Assembly: GCF_902635505.1 (NCBI RefSeq)
Contig: NC_045428.1
Location: 301,683,107 to 301,747,106, forward strand
Source of the DNA: Sarcophilus harrisii
Lineage: Eukaryota > Chordata > Mammalia > Dasyuromorphia > Dasyuridae
DNA length: 64,000 nucleotides
Direction of reading: 5' to 3'
Shown: one piece after another, positions 21,721 to 32,059 of the stretch
Layout: each line of letters begins with the position of its first letter
Numbering within the stretch: the stretch's first letter is position 1
The notes under the pieces: model-generated
What the model was told of the DNA's origin: nothing
Seen by the model: the letters and a program-made list of their open reading frames with translations, nothing else
The model's database searches: none
Translations under genes and position numbers: made by a program

Positions 21721-21769
21721 TATGTTGTTATCTCCAGGCTCAGTCTAAGATATTTAGAAAGTACTATAT

Positions 21770-22190
21770 TGTAAAGCAGTTCATATTATTGCTGGACAGT
21801 TCTAATTATTAGAACACTCTTCCTTAACTTTGAACTGAACCCTCCTTTCCTAAAATTTCTAATTCTGTCTTGTGGCCCAACCCTGAATAAACCTTCATCT
21901 TCTTCCACTTGGTAAGAACTTTAAATATTTGAAGTCCAGTATCACGCCTCCTTTCCCTCTCCCTTTCCATATGTCTTCTACAAGCTAAACATTCTCAGTT
22001 CCTTCAGCTGTTCTTTATACATCATGTTTTCCAGGCCCTCAGTGATTTTGGTCATTCTCCTCTGGACATGCTGCAATTTGCCAACATCCTTCTTACAATA
22101 TTGTACCAAAAATCGAGCATAAGACTCCAAATGTCTTATGACCAGGATAGAATATAGTCTCTGGTATTCCCTGAGCAGGATCCAGTTATT
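21770..22190 (-). mobile_element. CR1/L3-clade LINE, ORF2 C-terminal fossil
   Basis: Translated on the minus strand, the region gives VQRRMTKITEGLE and YKEQLKELRMFSL, preceded by RHLESYARF and QYCKKDVGKLQ. This parallels the CR1 block 'LEYC-Q-W-P--KKD---LE-VQRRATK---GLE---YE-RL-ELGLFSL'. The element is a deep fossil, yet this protein block is still readable. Confidence 0.8.
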
Positions 22191-22689
22191 TGAAACAAAT
22201 TTATATTTACTCAGTCATTGCTCTTCCCCTGCTTATTGGTGCTCTTTTTCAGCATTACTGCATAAAATAATGCAATAAACAACTTCTTGGGAAATGAAGG
22301 GGGTGTGTGTGTATGTGTGTGTTTGCTCTGATTAATGGAGTTTCCAATTAATTGAGGACTAAAACCTATTTGTAAAACGCAATTATCCAAAACAAGCAGA
22401 CTCTTGTATCCAAAACAGGGACCTCTTCTTGGTGTTTATTTTAGCTTTGCACAGTTATAATTGTTGATCTCTTAATCATAAAAATTTCAGAAATACCCTT
22501 GATTGGCTACAAATCTTCAATCTGGTAGCTGGGCCATCAATCATAGCATCATCATGTGTTGAACGAGGCCCCATAAAAATACAAAGTTCAAATCATGGCT
22601 GATGATTTAAGTTGAACAGAATAAATCTAGAGGGAAAAATAAAATCTTCCCTTCAGAGTTTTCACAGGTAGGAAGCAGAAGGCAAGGGG

Positions 22690-22862
22690 ACACAAGCCTT
22701 CCCCACCCCCCAGCTGCTCCCAGGAATAGGCCTCAAGCAGCTGTTGCCAGGCCAGCCCCTGGCTCATCCTCCCTGGGGAGCAGGGGACCATCTGTTCTGG
22801 GAGAGACCACAAACCATCCCGTCTGCCTTGCTCTTCCAGTACCCCTACCCTCCTCCCCACTT
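22690..22862. other. GC-richer block, function unknown
   Basis: Contains cccacccccc, ctgctcccagg, ggccagcccctggctcatcc and ctccctggggagcagggg, unlike the surrounding AT-rich DNA. Short ORFs exist on both strands but show no motif. It could be a decayed exon, a conserved element or an unrecognised repeat. Confidence 0.3.
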
Positions 22863-23249
22863 TCCCAACTACTCTGTATGTATGAAAAAAAGCTGTATTA
22901 ATTATGGCTCACTGTATTGTTGTAGTGCCATGTAGGAACGTGGAAAGACCATGGGTCTGATCCGAACTTCCATGTTCTACTCTTAGTAATTGCTAAGTGG
23001 GTGATAATGGACAAATCAACTCACCTTTGTCAGTCTCACTTTCCTTGCTCATTAAATGGTCAAAGCATTGTAGTATTAAAACTGGAAGTGACCTTGGAGA
23101 TCTAATCCAGATCCTATATTTTATTTTTTTCAGCTATATGACTCATTTTATATTCCTCTAAGGGTTTAGGAATCTTAATGAACAGATAAATTCTTTCTGT
23201 GAACTTTGGACAAGGCCTGGAGCAAAACTGAGCTTTTAATGCCTCACAG

Positions 23250-23290
23250 GATCAATCAATCAATCAACATTTATTAAGTTCCTACTACAT
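23250..23290 (-). mobile_element. L2/MIR-type 3' end fragment
   Basis: caatcaatcaatcaacattt..attaagttcctactacatgc is the common antisense L2/MIR terminus. It directly abuts the RPS26-like insertion. SINE-like sequence resumes at about 23565. Confidence 0.55.
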
Positions 23291-23545
23291 GCCAGACGCT
23301 GTGCAAAGGATCACCTTCTCAGCACCTTGTTGCATACTGCACAACTCACATAATATCGTAGTCTCATCTATAGCTTGGGCAGACCATAGGAGTCTGAGAT
23401 CTGGCTTGCCTAAGCTGCCAGGTGGCTTCCATGGTGTTGCAGATGCCAACTTTCTTGATGGGCATGTAGCAGGTGAGTATAGTTGGTGCGCCAGCTGGGC
23501 TGCGTGCCTAGGATTTCTTCTATTGTTGGTCATCGTGTGATCAAG
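23290..23545 (-). pseudogene. RPS26 (pseudogene): RPS26 processed pseudogene (ribosomal protein eS26)
   Basis: In the minus sense the sequence reads catcaagaaagttggcatc..tgcaacaccatggaagcc, then tatggtctgcccaagctata and ttatgtgagttgtgcag. These align in order with RPS26 codons for IKKFVIRNIVEAA, YVLPKLYVK and YCVSCAIHSK. An ATG-containing start (atgaccaacaatagaagaa, cf. MTKKRRNN) lies near 23538. The copy is intronless, 3'-truncated before the conserved tail, and frame-disrupted, so it is a dead retrocopy. The 137-residue minus ORF over it is in a wrong or mixed frame. Homology is from memory of the RPS26 cDNA. Confidence 0.65.
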
Positions 23546-23559
23546 AAGCCAAAAGATTA

Positions 23560-23690
23560 ATCCCCTAGCTTTAATGAAAAGGAAATTGAAACCAAAAGAG
23601 AGAAGATATCTTGCTGAAGATCTCAGGTAAAGTAACAGAGCCAAGGTTTGATTCTGACTCAGAATCAAGTGTACTTTTTTATTACTATGT
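23560..23690 (+). repeat. MIR-type SINE tail
   Basis: gaaattgaaaccaaaagaga..gatctcaggtaaagtaacag..agccaaggtttgattctgac follows the MIR CORE/tail order. With 23250-23290 it suggests the RPS26 copy sits inside or next to an older repeat. Confidence 0.55.
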
Positions 23691-23737
23691 TTCCCCATTC
23701 AGTGGTTTGTTGTAAGGAAAATACTTTGAAAAAATCC

Positions 23738-23965
23738 ATCTGGGAGGCAAAATAGATAGAGTTCTGATCCCATCTTGGAAAAACTTGAGTTCAGATCTCA
23801 CTTGAGATATATATCAGCTATGTGATCCTGGATAAGTCACCGCTCAGAACTTCAGTTTCCTCTTTTGTAAAATAGAACTTAACCCAGAGAGTTATTTTTA
23901 AATCAAATAAAACAAGTAAAAAGCTTCAAAACTATAAAGAGCTATATAAAAGCTATATTAAAGTG
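23738..23965 (+). repeat. MON1/THER1-type CORE-SINE
   Basis: tgggaggcaaaatagataga..cttgagttcagatctcac..tgtgatcctggataagtcac..cttcagtttcctcttttgt, then a decayed tail with gagctatataaaagcta. Confidence 0.7.
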
Positions 23966-24428
23966 TTATGGGATTATTCATTTTTTCCTCTAATTAAGAA
24001 ATTGTCCTACCTTGCCTCAGTGTCTTCAAGGGCTAGAGCTGCTGATTAAACTTGAATCCTGTCCAATTAGTTGAAAGAGAAAACTAGTTTATGATAAATA
24101 ACAGTGCATTTCACTTTACTTGATTTCATGAAGGACTTTTCAGGTTTTTTAAAGAGCATCCTGCTCATCATTTCCCATAGAAAGATAATATTCCATCATA
24201 ATCACATAGCAAGTTGCCAACTACTTTAAGAAAAAATTCTGATGTGTATATAGAAGAGTTTCCTTCAGGATGGTGTTAAAAAAATTTAAGGAATGATAGA
24301 GCAGTTCAGAGGATAAGATTCTAAAGGCAGAAACTCCCCAAACCCTTTAAAGTGACTTTTTTTCTTTCTTTCTGAGAATATGTCAGATAAGTGCTAGGGA
24401 AAGCCTAGACATTATGGTAGACTGACAT

Positions 24429-24864
24429 ATGAGCAGACCTGTGTTTGCTTTGCAAATATTTCACTGTGGTAATACTGGGTCACAGGAGCTGCAGGATGGT
24501 ACAGGACTGGAGGGGATTGGGGGTAGAGCCACAAGCAAGAGTCAAGCTAGTCTATGCATGGGGTCATGGCCAGGTGATCAGCTATTCTCGGAGGCATGTA
24601 AATACACTTGGGCCAGAGGGGACAGGCAGGAAACAGATTCCCCCCAAACAGACAAGGCAAACATCTCCCGAGTCAGACAAAACAGGAAGGCATGGTCTGA
24701 TAGTTGATTCTGAGTCAAAAAGCCAGAGTCAGATTCAGGGCCTGGGATCAAATCTGAGGAAAAAAAGTAGAAAATGGATTGTGTCAGGGTCCTTGGATTC
24801 ATGGTACATACCAGCAGCACAGAGTCATATGTATTGGTTCAAAAACCAAGGAGTACCATCCTAA
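24429..24864 (+). other. Longest ORF region in the window, unidentified
   Basis: Two overlapping plus frames are open: 24429-24707 (92 residues) and 24445-24864 (139 residues, the longest in the window). The 139-residue frame begins MLCKYFTVVILGHRSC and has a run SDSESKSQSQIQ-like near its C-terminal third. No signal peptide, domain or family is recognised. The DNA is richer in G+C and contains repeated gagtcag/ccagagtcag words, which favours an unrecognised repeat over a gene. Confidence 0.25.
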
Positions 24865-25004
24865 TCTTGTATCCTGCAATGTATATTATATGGAGATCAG
24901 AAACAAAAGTTGTGTAGATTTAGAGATGGGAAGAGGTAAAATTTCCCTCACAGCTTCTTAATAGCACCTGATTTTATCTTAGCAACTGGGTTAAATCAAA
25001 ACAA

Positions 25005-25140
25005 GTCAAGTCAAGTCAAGAAATGCCTATTCTGTTCTGGGCAACATGCTAAATTCTAAGGGTACAGAGAAAGGCAAAAAACCTTAAACAAACAAACCCA
25101 AACCTACTCTATTCCCTCAAGGATTTCATATGGATTCCCT
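25005..25140 (-). mobile_element. L2-type LINE 3' UTR fragment
   Basis: gcctattctgttctgggcaac..atgctaaattctaagggtac..agagaaaggcaaaa..cctcaaggatttcatatgga is the antisense L2 3' end. A short (caagt)n run precedes it. Confidence 0.6.
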
Positions 25141-25227
25141 ATGTATAGCACTTCTCCTGCCAGATCTGAAGATAGTAGATAGGGCAATTATGAATACCCA
25201 TTCTTTTTTATTGTTGGAAGTTTTGTT

Positions 25228-25745
25228 TTAATTATTCTTTTTTATTAAAGTTTTTATTTTCAAAACATATGTTTGGATAATTTTCAACATTCATCCTTGC
25301 AAAACATTGTGTTCCAAATTTTTTCCCTTCCTTCTCCCATCCCCTCCCCTAGATGGCAAGTAGTTCAATATATGTTAAACATGTGCAATTCTTCTATACA
25401 TATTTCCACAAATATCATGTTGAACAAGAAAAATCAGATCAAAAATGAAAAAAAAGAAAAAGAAATAATTCAAGCAAACAACAACAAAAAGAATGAAAAT
25501 GCTATCTTGTGATCCACACTTAGTTCTCACAGTCCTCTCTCTGGGTGCAAATGGCTCTCTTCATCACAAAACCATTAGAACTGGCCTGGATCATTTCACT
25601 GTTGAAGAGAGCCATGTCCATCAGAATTGATCAACATATAATCTTGCTGTTGCCCTGTATAATGATCTCCTAGTTCTGCTCATTTCACTTATCATCAATT
25701 CATGTAAATTTTCCCAGGCTCTCTGAAATAATCCTTTTGGATTAT
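25228..25745 (-). mobile_element. L1 LINE 3' end
   Basis: attaaagtttttattttcaa..aacatatgtttggataatt..cctagatggcaagtagttc, then antisense ORF2 end (cagaattgatcaacatataa..catttcacttatcatcaatt). 5'-truncated, minus strand. Confidence 0.85.
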
Positions 25746-25759
25746 CAACCATTCTGAGG

Positions 25760-25838
25760 GACTTTGGGCTCAAAGACTTAACCTAGCTAGAAAATAGCAG
25801 AGCTGAGATTTTTAAACCCAAGTTTCTGTTACTTTGTT
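25760..25838 (+). repeat. MIR tail fragment
   Basis: aaagacttaacctagctaga..aaatagcagagctgagattt..ttaaacccaagtttc lies between two L1 insertions. Confidence 0.5.
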
Positions 25839-25839
25839 T

Positions 25840-26330
25840 TTAGCCTTTTATTTTCAAAATACATGTAAAGATAGTTTTCAGCATTCATCCTTGCAAAACC
25901 TTATTCCATTTTTTTCTCCTTCCCTTCCAATATATATTAAGCATGTGCAATTCTTCTATACATATTTCCACAATTATGAGAAAAAACAAAAAGCAAGCAA
26001 ACAACAATAAAAACATGAAAATACTATGTTGTGATTCACATTCAGTTCCTTTCTAGATGCAGATGGTTCTCTCCATCACAAGTCTATTAAATTTGGCCTG
26101 AATCACCTCATTGTTGAAAAGAGTCATATCCATCAGAATTTATCATTATATATTCTTCTTGTTACTAGGTACCATGTTCTCTTGGTTCTACTCACTTCAC
26201 TTAACATCAGTTCATATAAGTTTCTCAGGCTTTTCTGAAATCATCCTGCTGTTCATTTCTTATAAAACAATAATATTCCATAACAGCCATATATCATAAC
26301 TTATTCAGCCATTCTCCAATTTATGTAATA
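25840..26330 (-). mobile_element. L1 LINE 3' end
   Basis: agccttttattttcaaaata..catgtaaagatagttttcag..cattcatccttgcaaaacc, ending in antisense ORF2 (cacttcacttaacatcagtt..catcctgctgttcatttct). The 'acatgtaaagatag' 3' UTR type is an older L1 lineage. Confidence 0.85.
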
Positions 26331-26530
26331 CAGATCTTTTTAAAAAATATTTTCAATTCACAGAACAAAACAAGCATTTTCCTAACACAATATAATTAAA
26401 AAATGATTGTACATTAAATTACAAATCTATTACCTCCAAATATGCAACAAAATTATTATGTATATTTCTTCCCTTGTTTTTTCTTCTCTCTTCTCCCCAT
26501 CCTACCTTAGAGACAGCTACCCTTGGATAT
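26331..26530 (-). mobile_element. Older L1 LINE 3' UTR remnant
   Basis: aaaatattttcaattcacag..aacaaaacaagcattttcct resembles the antisense 3' UTR of an old marsupial L1. It abuts the preceding L1. Confidence 0.5.
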
Positions 26531-26536
26531 GAATAG

Positions 26537-26540
<4 letters not shown>

Positions 26541-26581
<41 letters not shown>

Positions 26582-26612
26582 GATAGAGAGATATAGATAT
26601 AGATATATATTT
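26541..26612 (+). repeat. Microsatellite (GT)n(AT)n(GATA)n
   Basis: About 14 GT units run into an AT stretch and a degenerate gatata/gatag repeat. Confidence 0.95.
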
Positions 26613-26654
26613 AACCCAGGTCTCTTGACCTGGGTCTAGGGAATGACTTTTGCC

Positions 26655-26725
26655 TCTTTTTCTCTCCCTAACATTAGTCACAGAGCTTGGCACATAAGTG
26701 TTTATTAAATTGAATTGAATTCTAC
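26655..26725 (+). mobile_element. L2-type LINE 3' terminus
   Basis: ctaacattagtcacagagct..tggcacataagtgtttatta..aattgaattgaattc is the L2 3' end with its short terminal repeat-like tail. Confidence 0.6.
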
Positions 26726-27126
26726 AATGCTAACTTTCTAATTTTATTTCAGTAGATTTTTCTTTCCAAAATAGTTTCATGTTTTCTTAACAGCAGCCTG
26801 TTCTGATAAATAGAGCAAGATTTCACTCTGAGATTCCCCATGTTGGAGAGAAGGAAGACTCAGAGAGTTAAAATAAAATATTTTAAAACATAATTAAATT
26901 TTTTTATTTTAAATTTTTCATAATTTTAAAAACACTTAAAATTTTTTAATTAAAAAGTTTATTTGATTAAAAAATAATATAATTTTAGTATAAACACCAT
27001 CTAGTGGTCAACTGGATAGTCAGCATCTAAAGTTGACCTGAGTAATAAAAAGTAGTTAAAAGACTAGGGGTTTAATAGCTTGACTTCAAATGTTTAAAGG
27101 ACAGGCTATAGTATGAATAATGATCA

Positions 27127-27277
27127 TATCCTAAAAAGTTTAATTCTTATGGATTTAAATTAACAATAGCTTCCAAATTAGGGTCTAAGATGATTTCAGG
27201 GGCCAGCCCTTCCCTTTCTCCAAATATCTGCACCCTTCCCCCCATCATAGCTAAAAATCCTTTATCAGAAAACACAC
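27127..27277 (+). repeat. Inverted repeat, left arm (151 bp)
   Basis: Pairs with 27775-27919 in reverse complement at roughly 85-90% identity. Shared blocks include cttatggatttaaatta, aagatgatttcagggg, ctccaaatatctgcaccctt and cctttatcagaaaacac. The loop is about 500 bp. No known family is recognised. It could be the long terminal inverted repeat of an unrecognised DNA transposon, or two oppositely oriented copies of one repeat. Confidence 0.85.
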
Positions 27278-27774
27278 TTTTCATAATGACAAATGTCAGA
27301 CTGTAAGCCCACCTCCCCTTTATTCCTAGCATTGTGTAATTGGTTAAGGTAACTGGAAAACTTGCATTGAGATTTATTTTCAAATGGTGTATCCCTGAAA
27401 TGTTGTTCTGTTTGTGTACTCGTATTGCTCATAAGAGAACATTGTGTTTTAAGTTGTCCAGACCTGTCATCAAAAGAGACAGTGTGTTACTAAAGTATTA
27501 TGTGGAAATCTTTTCTGTGACTAGGAGAGGGAAAGAGTAGCAGAAGCATGGCCAAACCTGTACACAGAGAGCAGAGGTCTCATGGAACCAAATCTGGCAC
27601 CAGCCTGAACCTGAAGATTCTCTGATTCAACAGTAATTTAACCAACATTTCAGTGCTACCTATGCACAGAAGAGACAGTTTAGCATATGTATAGACAACT
27701 AAATTTGAAGCAGAAAGATCTGGGATCTCACTTCTGATATTTACTCTGACTCTGGACCAATCATTTATAGAAGA

Positions 27775-27919
27775 TGTGTTTTCTGATAAAGGAATTTTAG
27801 CCATGATAGGGGGAAGGGTGCAGATATTTGGAGAAGGGGAAGGACTGTCCCCTGAAATCATCTTAACCCTGATTTGAAAGCTAGGGCTAATTTAAATCCA
27901 TAAGAAATTTTTTAGGATG
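27775..27919 (-). repeat. Inverted repeat, right arm (145 bp)
   Basis: Counterpart of 27127-27277. The outer edge reads ttttttaggatgtgg, mirroring atcctaaaaag at the left edge. No duplicated target site was found beside either outer edge. Confidence 0.85.
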
Positions 27920-27984
27920 TGGTCAATTCCTTGATCTTAATATTATATTCACACCCTACAAATTCCAGGAAACTCCTTAAGTCC

Positions 27985-28072
27985 AGAAGGTTCTGACCTA
28001 CATGGGGGGAGTTTACTTACTTAAGAATTCCATTTGCCATTGAAATTACAGGTCCAGGCTCTCTCTCTAACT
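27985..28072 (+). repeat. MON1-like SINE 3' part
   Basis: aaggttctgacctacatggg..gggagtttacttacttaaga..attgaaattacaggtccagg matches the marsupial SINE tail 'ctgatctgcattggtagagggagtttcc..aatgaaatcacaggtcc'. A second copy is at 62495-62650. Confidence 0.6.
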
Positions 28073-28084
28073 ATATGCAGGTTG

Positions 28085-28172
28085 CTGAGTTAGATTCTGG
28101 GCATACAAAGATGGAAAAATGACATAATTCTTGACCTCAGCTTATAGTTTAATAGAAAAACTGCATATTTTC
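28085..28172 (-). mobile_element. L2 LINE 3' UTR, first segment
   Basis: attctgggcatacaaagatg..gaaaaatgacataattcttg..acctcagcttatagtttaat is antisense L2 3' UTR, just left of a MAR1 copy. Confidence 0.55.
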
Positions 28173-28175
28173 TGG

Positions 28176-28432
28176 TCAGCTGAATGGGACAATGGACAGT
28201 GTGCTGAGTCTGGAGCCACGAAGACTCATGTTCCGGAGTTCAAATCAGGTCTCAGACACTTACTAGCTTTGTCACCTCTGGGCAAGTCTACTTAACCTTG
28301 TTTCCCTCAGTTTCCTTATCTATAAAATGAGCTGGAGAAGAAAATGGCAAACCATTCCAGTGTCTCTGTCAAGAAAATGCCAAATGGTGTCAGAATGAGT
28401 TGGACATGGCTGAAAAATAACTGAAGACAACA
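28176..28432 (+). repeat. MAR1-type SINE
   Basis: cagctgaatgggacaatgga..agtctggagccacgaagact, gctggagaagaaaatggcaa and accattccagtgtctctgtc, ending tgaaaaataactgaagacaac. Near full length and inserted between L2 segments. Confidence 0.88.
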
Positions 28433-28434
28433 AT

Positions 28435-29057
28435 GTGCCAGATACCGTGCTAAATACTGGAGATATAAAGGCAAAACAATTCCGTGCCCTCAAGGAGATT
28501 ATGTTCTAGTGATAAATGTGTGTGTGTGTGTGTGTGTGTGTATACATGAATACATCCTTATATATTTTGTATACACACACAAATGTATGGGTTAGATGGA
28601 AGATAGTATCTGGAGGGAAGATCCTAGAAGCTACAGTTAGAGTAAAGAAAGACTTTTGAAGAAGATAAAATTTGATCCAACTCTTGCAGGATGCCAGAAA
28701 AACTAAGAAGTGGAGGTGAGGAGCCTTAGTATTCCAGGTATGAAGGACAGCTAGTGCAGAGGTACAAAAGTGGGAGATGAGGTGTCATGAAAGAGGAACA
28801 GCAAAGAGACTAGTGCAGTAGGATGGTAAAAGTCATGGAGGAGAATAAAATGTAAATAGGTGGAAAAATAGGAAGAGTCTATGTTACAAAGAGCTTTAAA
28901 TCCCCAACAGAGGGCTTTGTGTTTGATCTTGGAAGTAATAGGGAGCTACTGGGGTTTCCTGAGCAGGAAGTACCATGAGTAGACATATATTTTATAAAAA
29001 TCACATTGGCAGCTAAGTTGAGGATGGATTGATGTGGGAGAGGACTTGAGATGCCAG
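28435..29057 (-). mobile_element. L2 LINE, 3' UTR and ORF2 C-terminus
   Basis: On the plus strand: ccagataccgtgctaaatac, ccctcaaggagattatgttc, gtattccaggtatgaaggac, gagctttaaatccccaacag, aatagggagctactggggtt and aaaatcacattggcagctaa. In the minus sense this is the L2 ORF2 end (KALH, SLLP, V motifs eroded) and 3' UTR. It is cut by an L1 at 29058 and resumes at 29441. Confidence 0.85.
28506..28542 (+). repeat. (GT)n microsatellite
   Basis: About 16 GT units inside the L2 copy, followed by imperfect tatacatg/tacacacac sequence. Confidence 0.95.
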
Positions 29058-29412
29058 ATAACAATAGATTTGGGATGGAAAGTCCCATCTGTATTCAGAG
29101 AGAGAATTATGGAGACTGAATGTGGATCAAAGCCTAGTATTTTACCTTTTTGTTGTTATTGTTGTTTATTTTACTTGTTTTTTCCTTTCTTATAATTTTC
29201 CCCTTTTGATCTAATTTTTCTTGCACAGAGTGACAGATGTGGAAATATGTTTAGAAGAACTGAATGTGCTTAACATAAATTGGATTGCTTACTATCCTGG
29301 GAAAGGAGGAGAGGGGGAGAGAGAGAAAAAAATGTAGAACACAGGATTTTGCAATGATGAATGTTGAAAACTATCTTTGCATGTATTTGGAATAATAAAA
29401 TACTATGAAAAT
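29058..29412 (+). mobile_element. L1 LINE 3' end with target-site duplication
   Basis: agagagagaattatggagac..tgaatgtggatcaaagc leads into the 3' UTR (tttttgttgttattgttg..tcttgcacagagtgac) and ttgcatgtatttggaataat. The host L2 sequence ggagaggacttgagatgccag (29037-29057) recurs as ggagaggaatttgagatgcc..ag at 29419-29440, a target duplication of about 21 bp with one change and one indel. Confidence 0.88.
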
Positions 29413-29440
29413 GTGGAGGGAGAGGAATTTGAGATGCCAG

Positions 29441-29600
29441 GATCATCACATCCAACTTAAGAGAGAAATTAGGCAGAAACACACATTTGAGAGTTATCTG
29501 TGTATCTGCAATCATGATGAAAATTCAAGCCAAGAAGTTATATCACCAAAACGTAGAAGAAAAGGATGTGGATGAAGAATTGACCACTTTATATAGCAAC
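29441..29600 (-). mobile_element. L2 LINE ORF2 segment, continuation
   Basis: cacatttgagagttatctgt..gtatctgcaatcatgatgaa is antisense L2 ('gatttgggagtcatcagcatatagatgg'). It continues the copy cut by the L1 at 29058. Confidence 0.65.
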
Positions 29601-30114
29601 TGAGGTTGCTGCTAATATTTGAAGGAGCATAGATGCCTAAATAAAAAAGGGATTAAAGAGGGGACACTTGACTGCTTGATTGATAGACCACAATGTGTAA
29701 TTCAGGCAAAGAAGCCTTGATCAGCTGGATCAATTCAAGGTAGTGCCTATCCTCATTGCCCAAGGTATCCTCTATGCCTATCTTTCCTTACCAATGGCTA
29801 AGAAAATTAAGTGTAGTATACCACAATTCAGATATGGTAGAGATAAAATTAATTTTATGGGAAGTCCTGCTCAAATAATTATCTATACCATCTGTGGTAC
29901 TGTGTAAACTCCAACTTTCGCCATTAAAATTTGCCATTGCTCTGACTGGAAAAATTAGAGAAAATGCAACAAACAACTTTAAAAAGTATTTACCAATAAG
30001 AAATGGCAGAAAACATCAGCACAAAAAACCATAATGAATTATTCATCAATATTGTTACTTTTACTTGCTAGTCTATATTATTGTTTTCTCAAAAGAATTC
30101 ACAGTTAGTTTTCT

Positions 30115-30325
30115 TTTGGTTTGTGTTTTCTTTTTCAACATGGATAATATGGAAATGTTTTGTAGTACTACACATGTATAATCTGCATCAAATTGCTTGC
30201 CTTCCGGGGGAAGGAGGAAGGAGGAAAGAAAGAAGAGAATTATGAAGTCATATTTTTTTAAATTAACTTTTTTTGTTTATATGTACTTAAGGGGAAAATA
30301 AAATAAAAATTAAATGAAAAAAATC
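30115..30325 (+). mobile_element. Old L1 LINE 3' end
   Basis: ttcaacatggataatatgga..aatgttttgtagtactacac..atcaaattgcttgccttcc, a ggaaggagg tract and a terminal ggggaaaataaaataaa. Confidence 0.75.
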
Positions 30326-30329
30326 ACAC

Positions 30330-32050
30330 ATTTGCCAAATCCCTTTTTTTAAATTAAAGCTAAGATGCATTTAAAATAATAGGACAAGCATGAAAAATCA
30401 AAACAACATAATAAATATAAACTTTCCCAATTTCTATTATAGATTGTTGTTCAAATTTTATTTTGACCTTATTTCCTTTTAATCTTCTGTATCCTCTTGA
30501 ATGATCTTTGGATTGTAAATACTTCCATAAGATTATTATCTATTATTCAATAGTCTTATTTACATAAATTTCACAGATACACCCCCCCAAAAAAAATCCC
30601 AAAACAAAACACTACAGTATGTGTAACCATGAAAATTCTACACATTGACCATATTAAATCAAAAATCTAAAAAGTAAGATTAAAAATAATTTTGCTTGGA
30701 TATGCATATTTGTTTTTGTTTTTCAGTGGGGGAGTTGGGAAGTAGATAAAATAAATACTTGTTACTTGAAAAAAGACATTACCTATTTGAAAACATTAAA
30801 GTCATTTAAAATAAATTAATTTTCTTTTTAAGGATTCACTTCAGAATATAAAGGAGGAAAGGAACCTGAATCAATTAGGCAAATAAGAATTCATGATAGA
30901 TTATTTTGTTTTACTCGATAAGGCAGCCTATTTTGTGTAATGTTTTGTAATAAAAGTTTAAACAAATCTTGTCTGGCCAGGATAAGCAAAATAAATATAG
31001 GCACGTTCCTGAGGGAAAAAAAGAAAGGCAATGAGGACTGAATGAGTGGTGAGAAAGGGTAGGCAATGAGTGTAGTCTTTCCAGAAGTATAGCAGTGGAA
31101 GTGAGAAGAGGTCTGTTCAATAGGTGATAGGGAAATTGTAACTCATCCTGTTTGAAATGTATTTTCAGGTAATAGTTAGACCTAAGAAGTTGATGCTCTA
31201 GTTTCTGGTGAAGTGAAACAGGTCATTCAAGATATATAGCTGCCAAATATTTAAAGAAAAACTTAATTGGAGAACTAAGTTAAGATAAGAATTATAAGAC
31301 AATAAATAGAGTGGGGACAGTCCTTAGGGACCACCTAATATAACACCTTCATTTCACAAATAAGAAAAGTGGGGTCCAGGGTTGCAAGGCAAAATTTCCT
31401 TTTTCTATCACACTACTTCTTAGCACATTAGATAATTAAATGAGAAAGATTTCCAGCTGTGAATATAGCTTCTTGTTGTTTTCAAGGGGAAACTGTCCAT
31501 TTAAGTTGAGATAATCACCCGTTAGAAGCTTATTTTTATTATTATTATTATTATCAGTTTTTAATCTTTTCTTGATCCTTACCTTCTTTCTTGTATGACA
31601 GAATGTGTTTCTCAATGTGGAGGAAGAATAAATGAATTTATGGCAAGAAATGAGAGGAAATTAACTGCTCCATTCTTACTCATTTCTCAGGTCTCTATCT
31701 GGAGGAAAAATTATTGGAATTTTGCCGGAAAGAGTTGCCAGAATAAATGATTCCCATTAGCTAAAAGTAGGCTTAATAATGATGCAGCTTCCTAAGAATG
31801 TCCAAAAAGATCTCCTTTGGGCAGGGTTGGAGGAAAAATGGCAGATCTAAAAAAGAGCAACAAAAATAAGGATTTACAAAAAGGCTAGTTACCCAAAAGC
31901 TGGAATTTTGAGTTTCAAGGAACACTGGGAAACTTATAATAAAGTAAACTAACAGTTTCTATTGGACTGTGAGAAGTTATGTTTAGTACTGAATGTCATT
32001 CTGAATGGCTAGATCATGAAATCTTTAACAGTTTAATATGAAATCAAATA
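30330..32050. other. Unassigned stretch
   Basis: Mostly AT-rich unique-looking DNA. A weak MIR-like piece lies at about 31320-31410 (aacaccttcatttcacaaat..aagaaaagtggggtcc) and an (ATT)n run at about 31532-31553. No gene is recognised. Confidence 0.35.
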
Positions 32051-32059
32051 TTTACTAAA

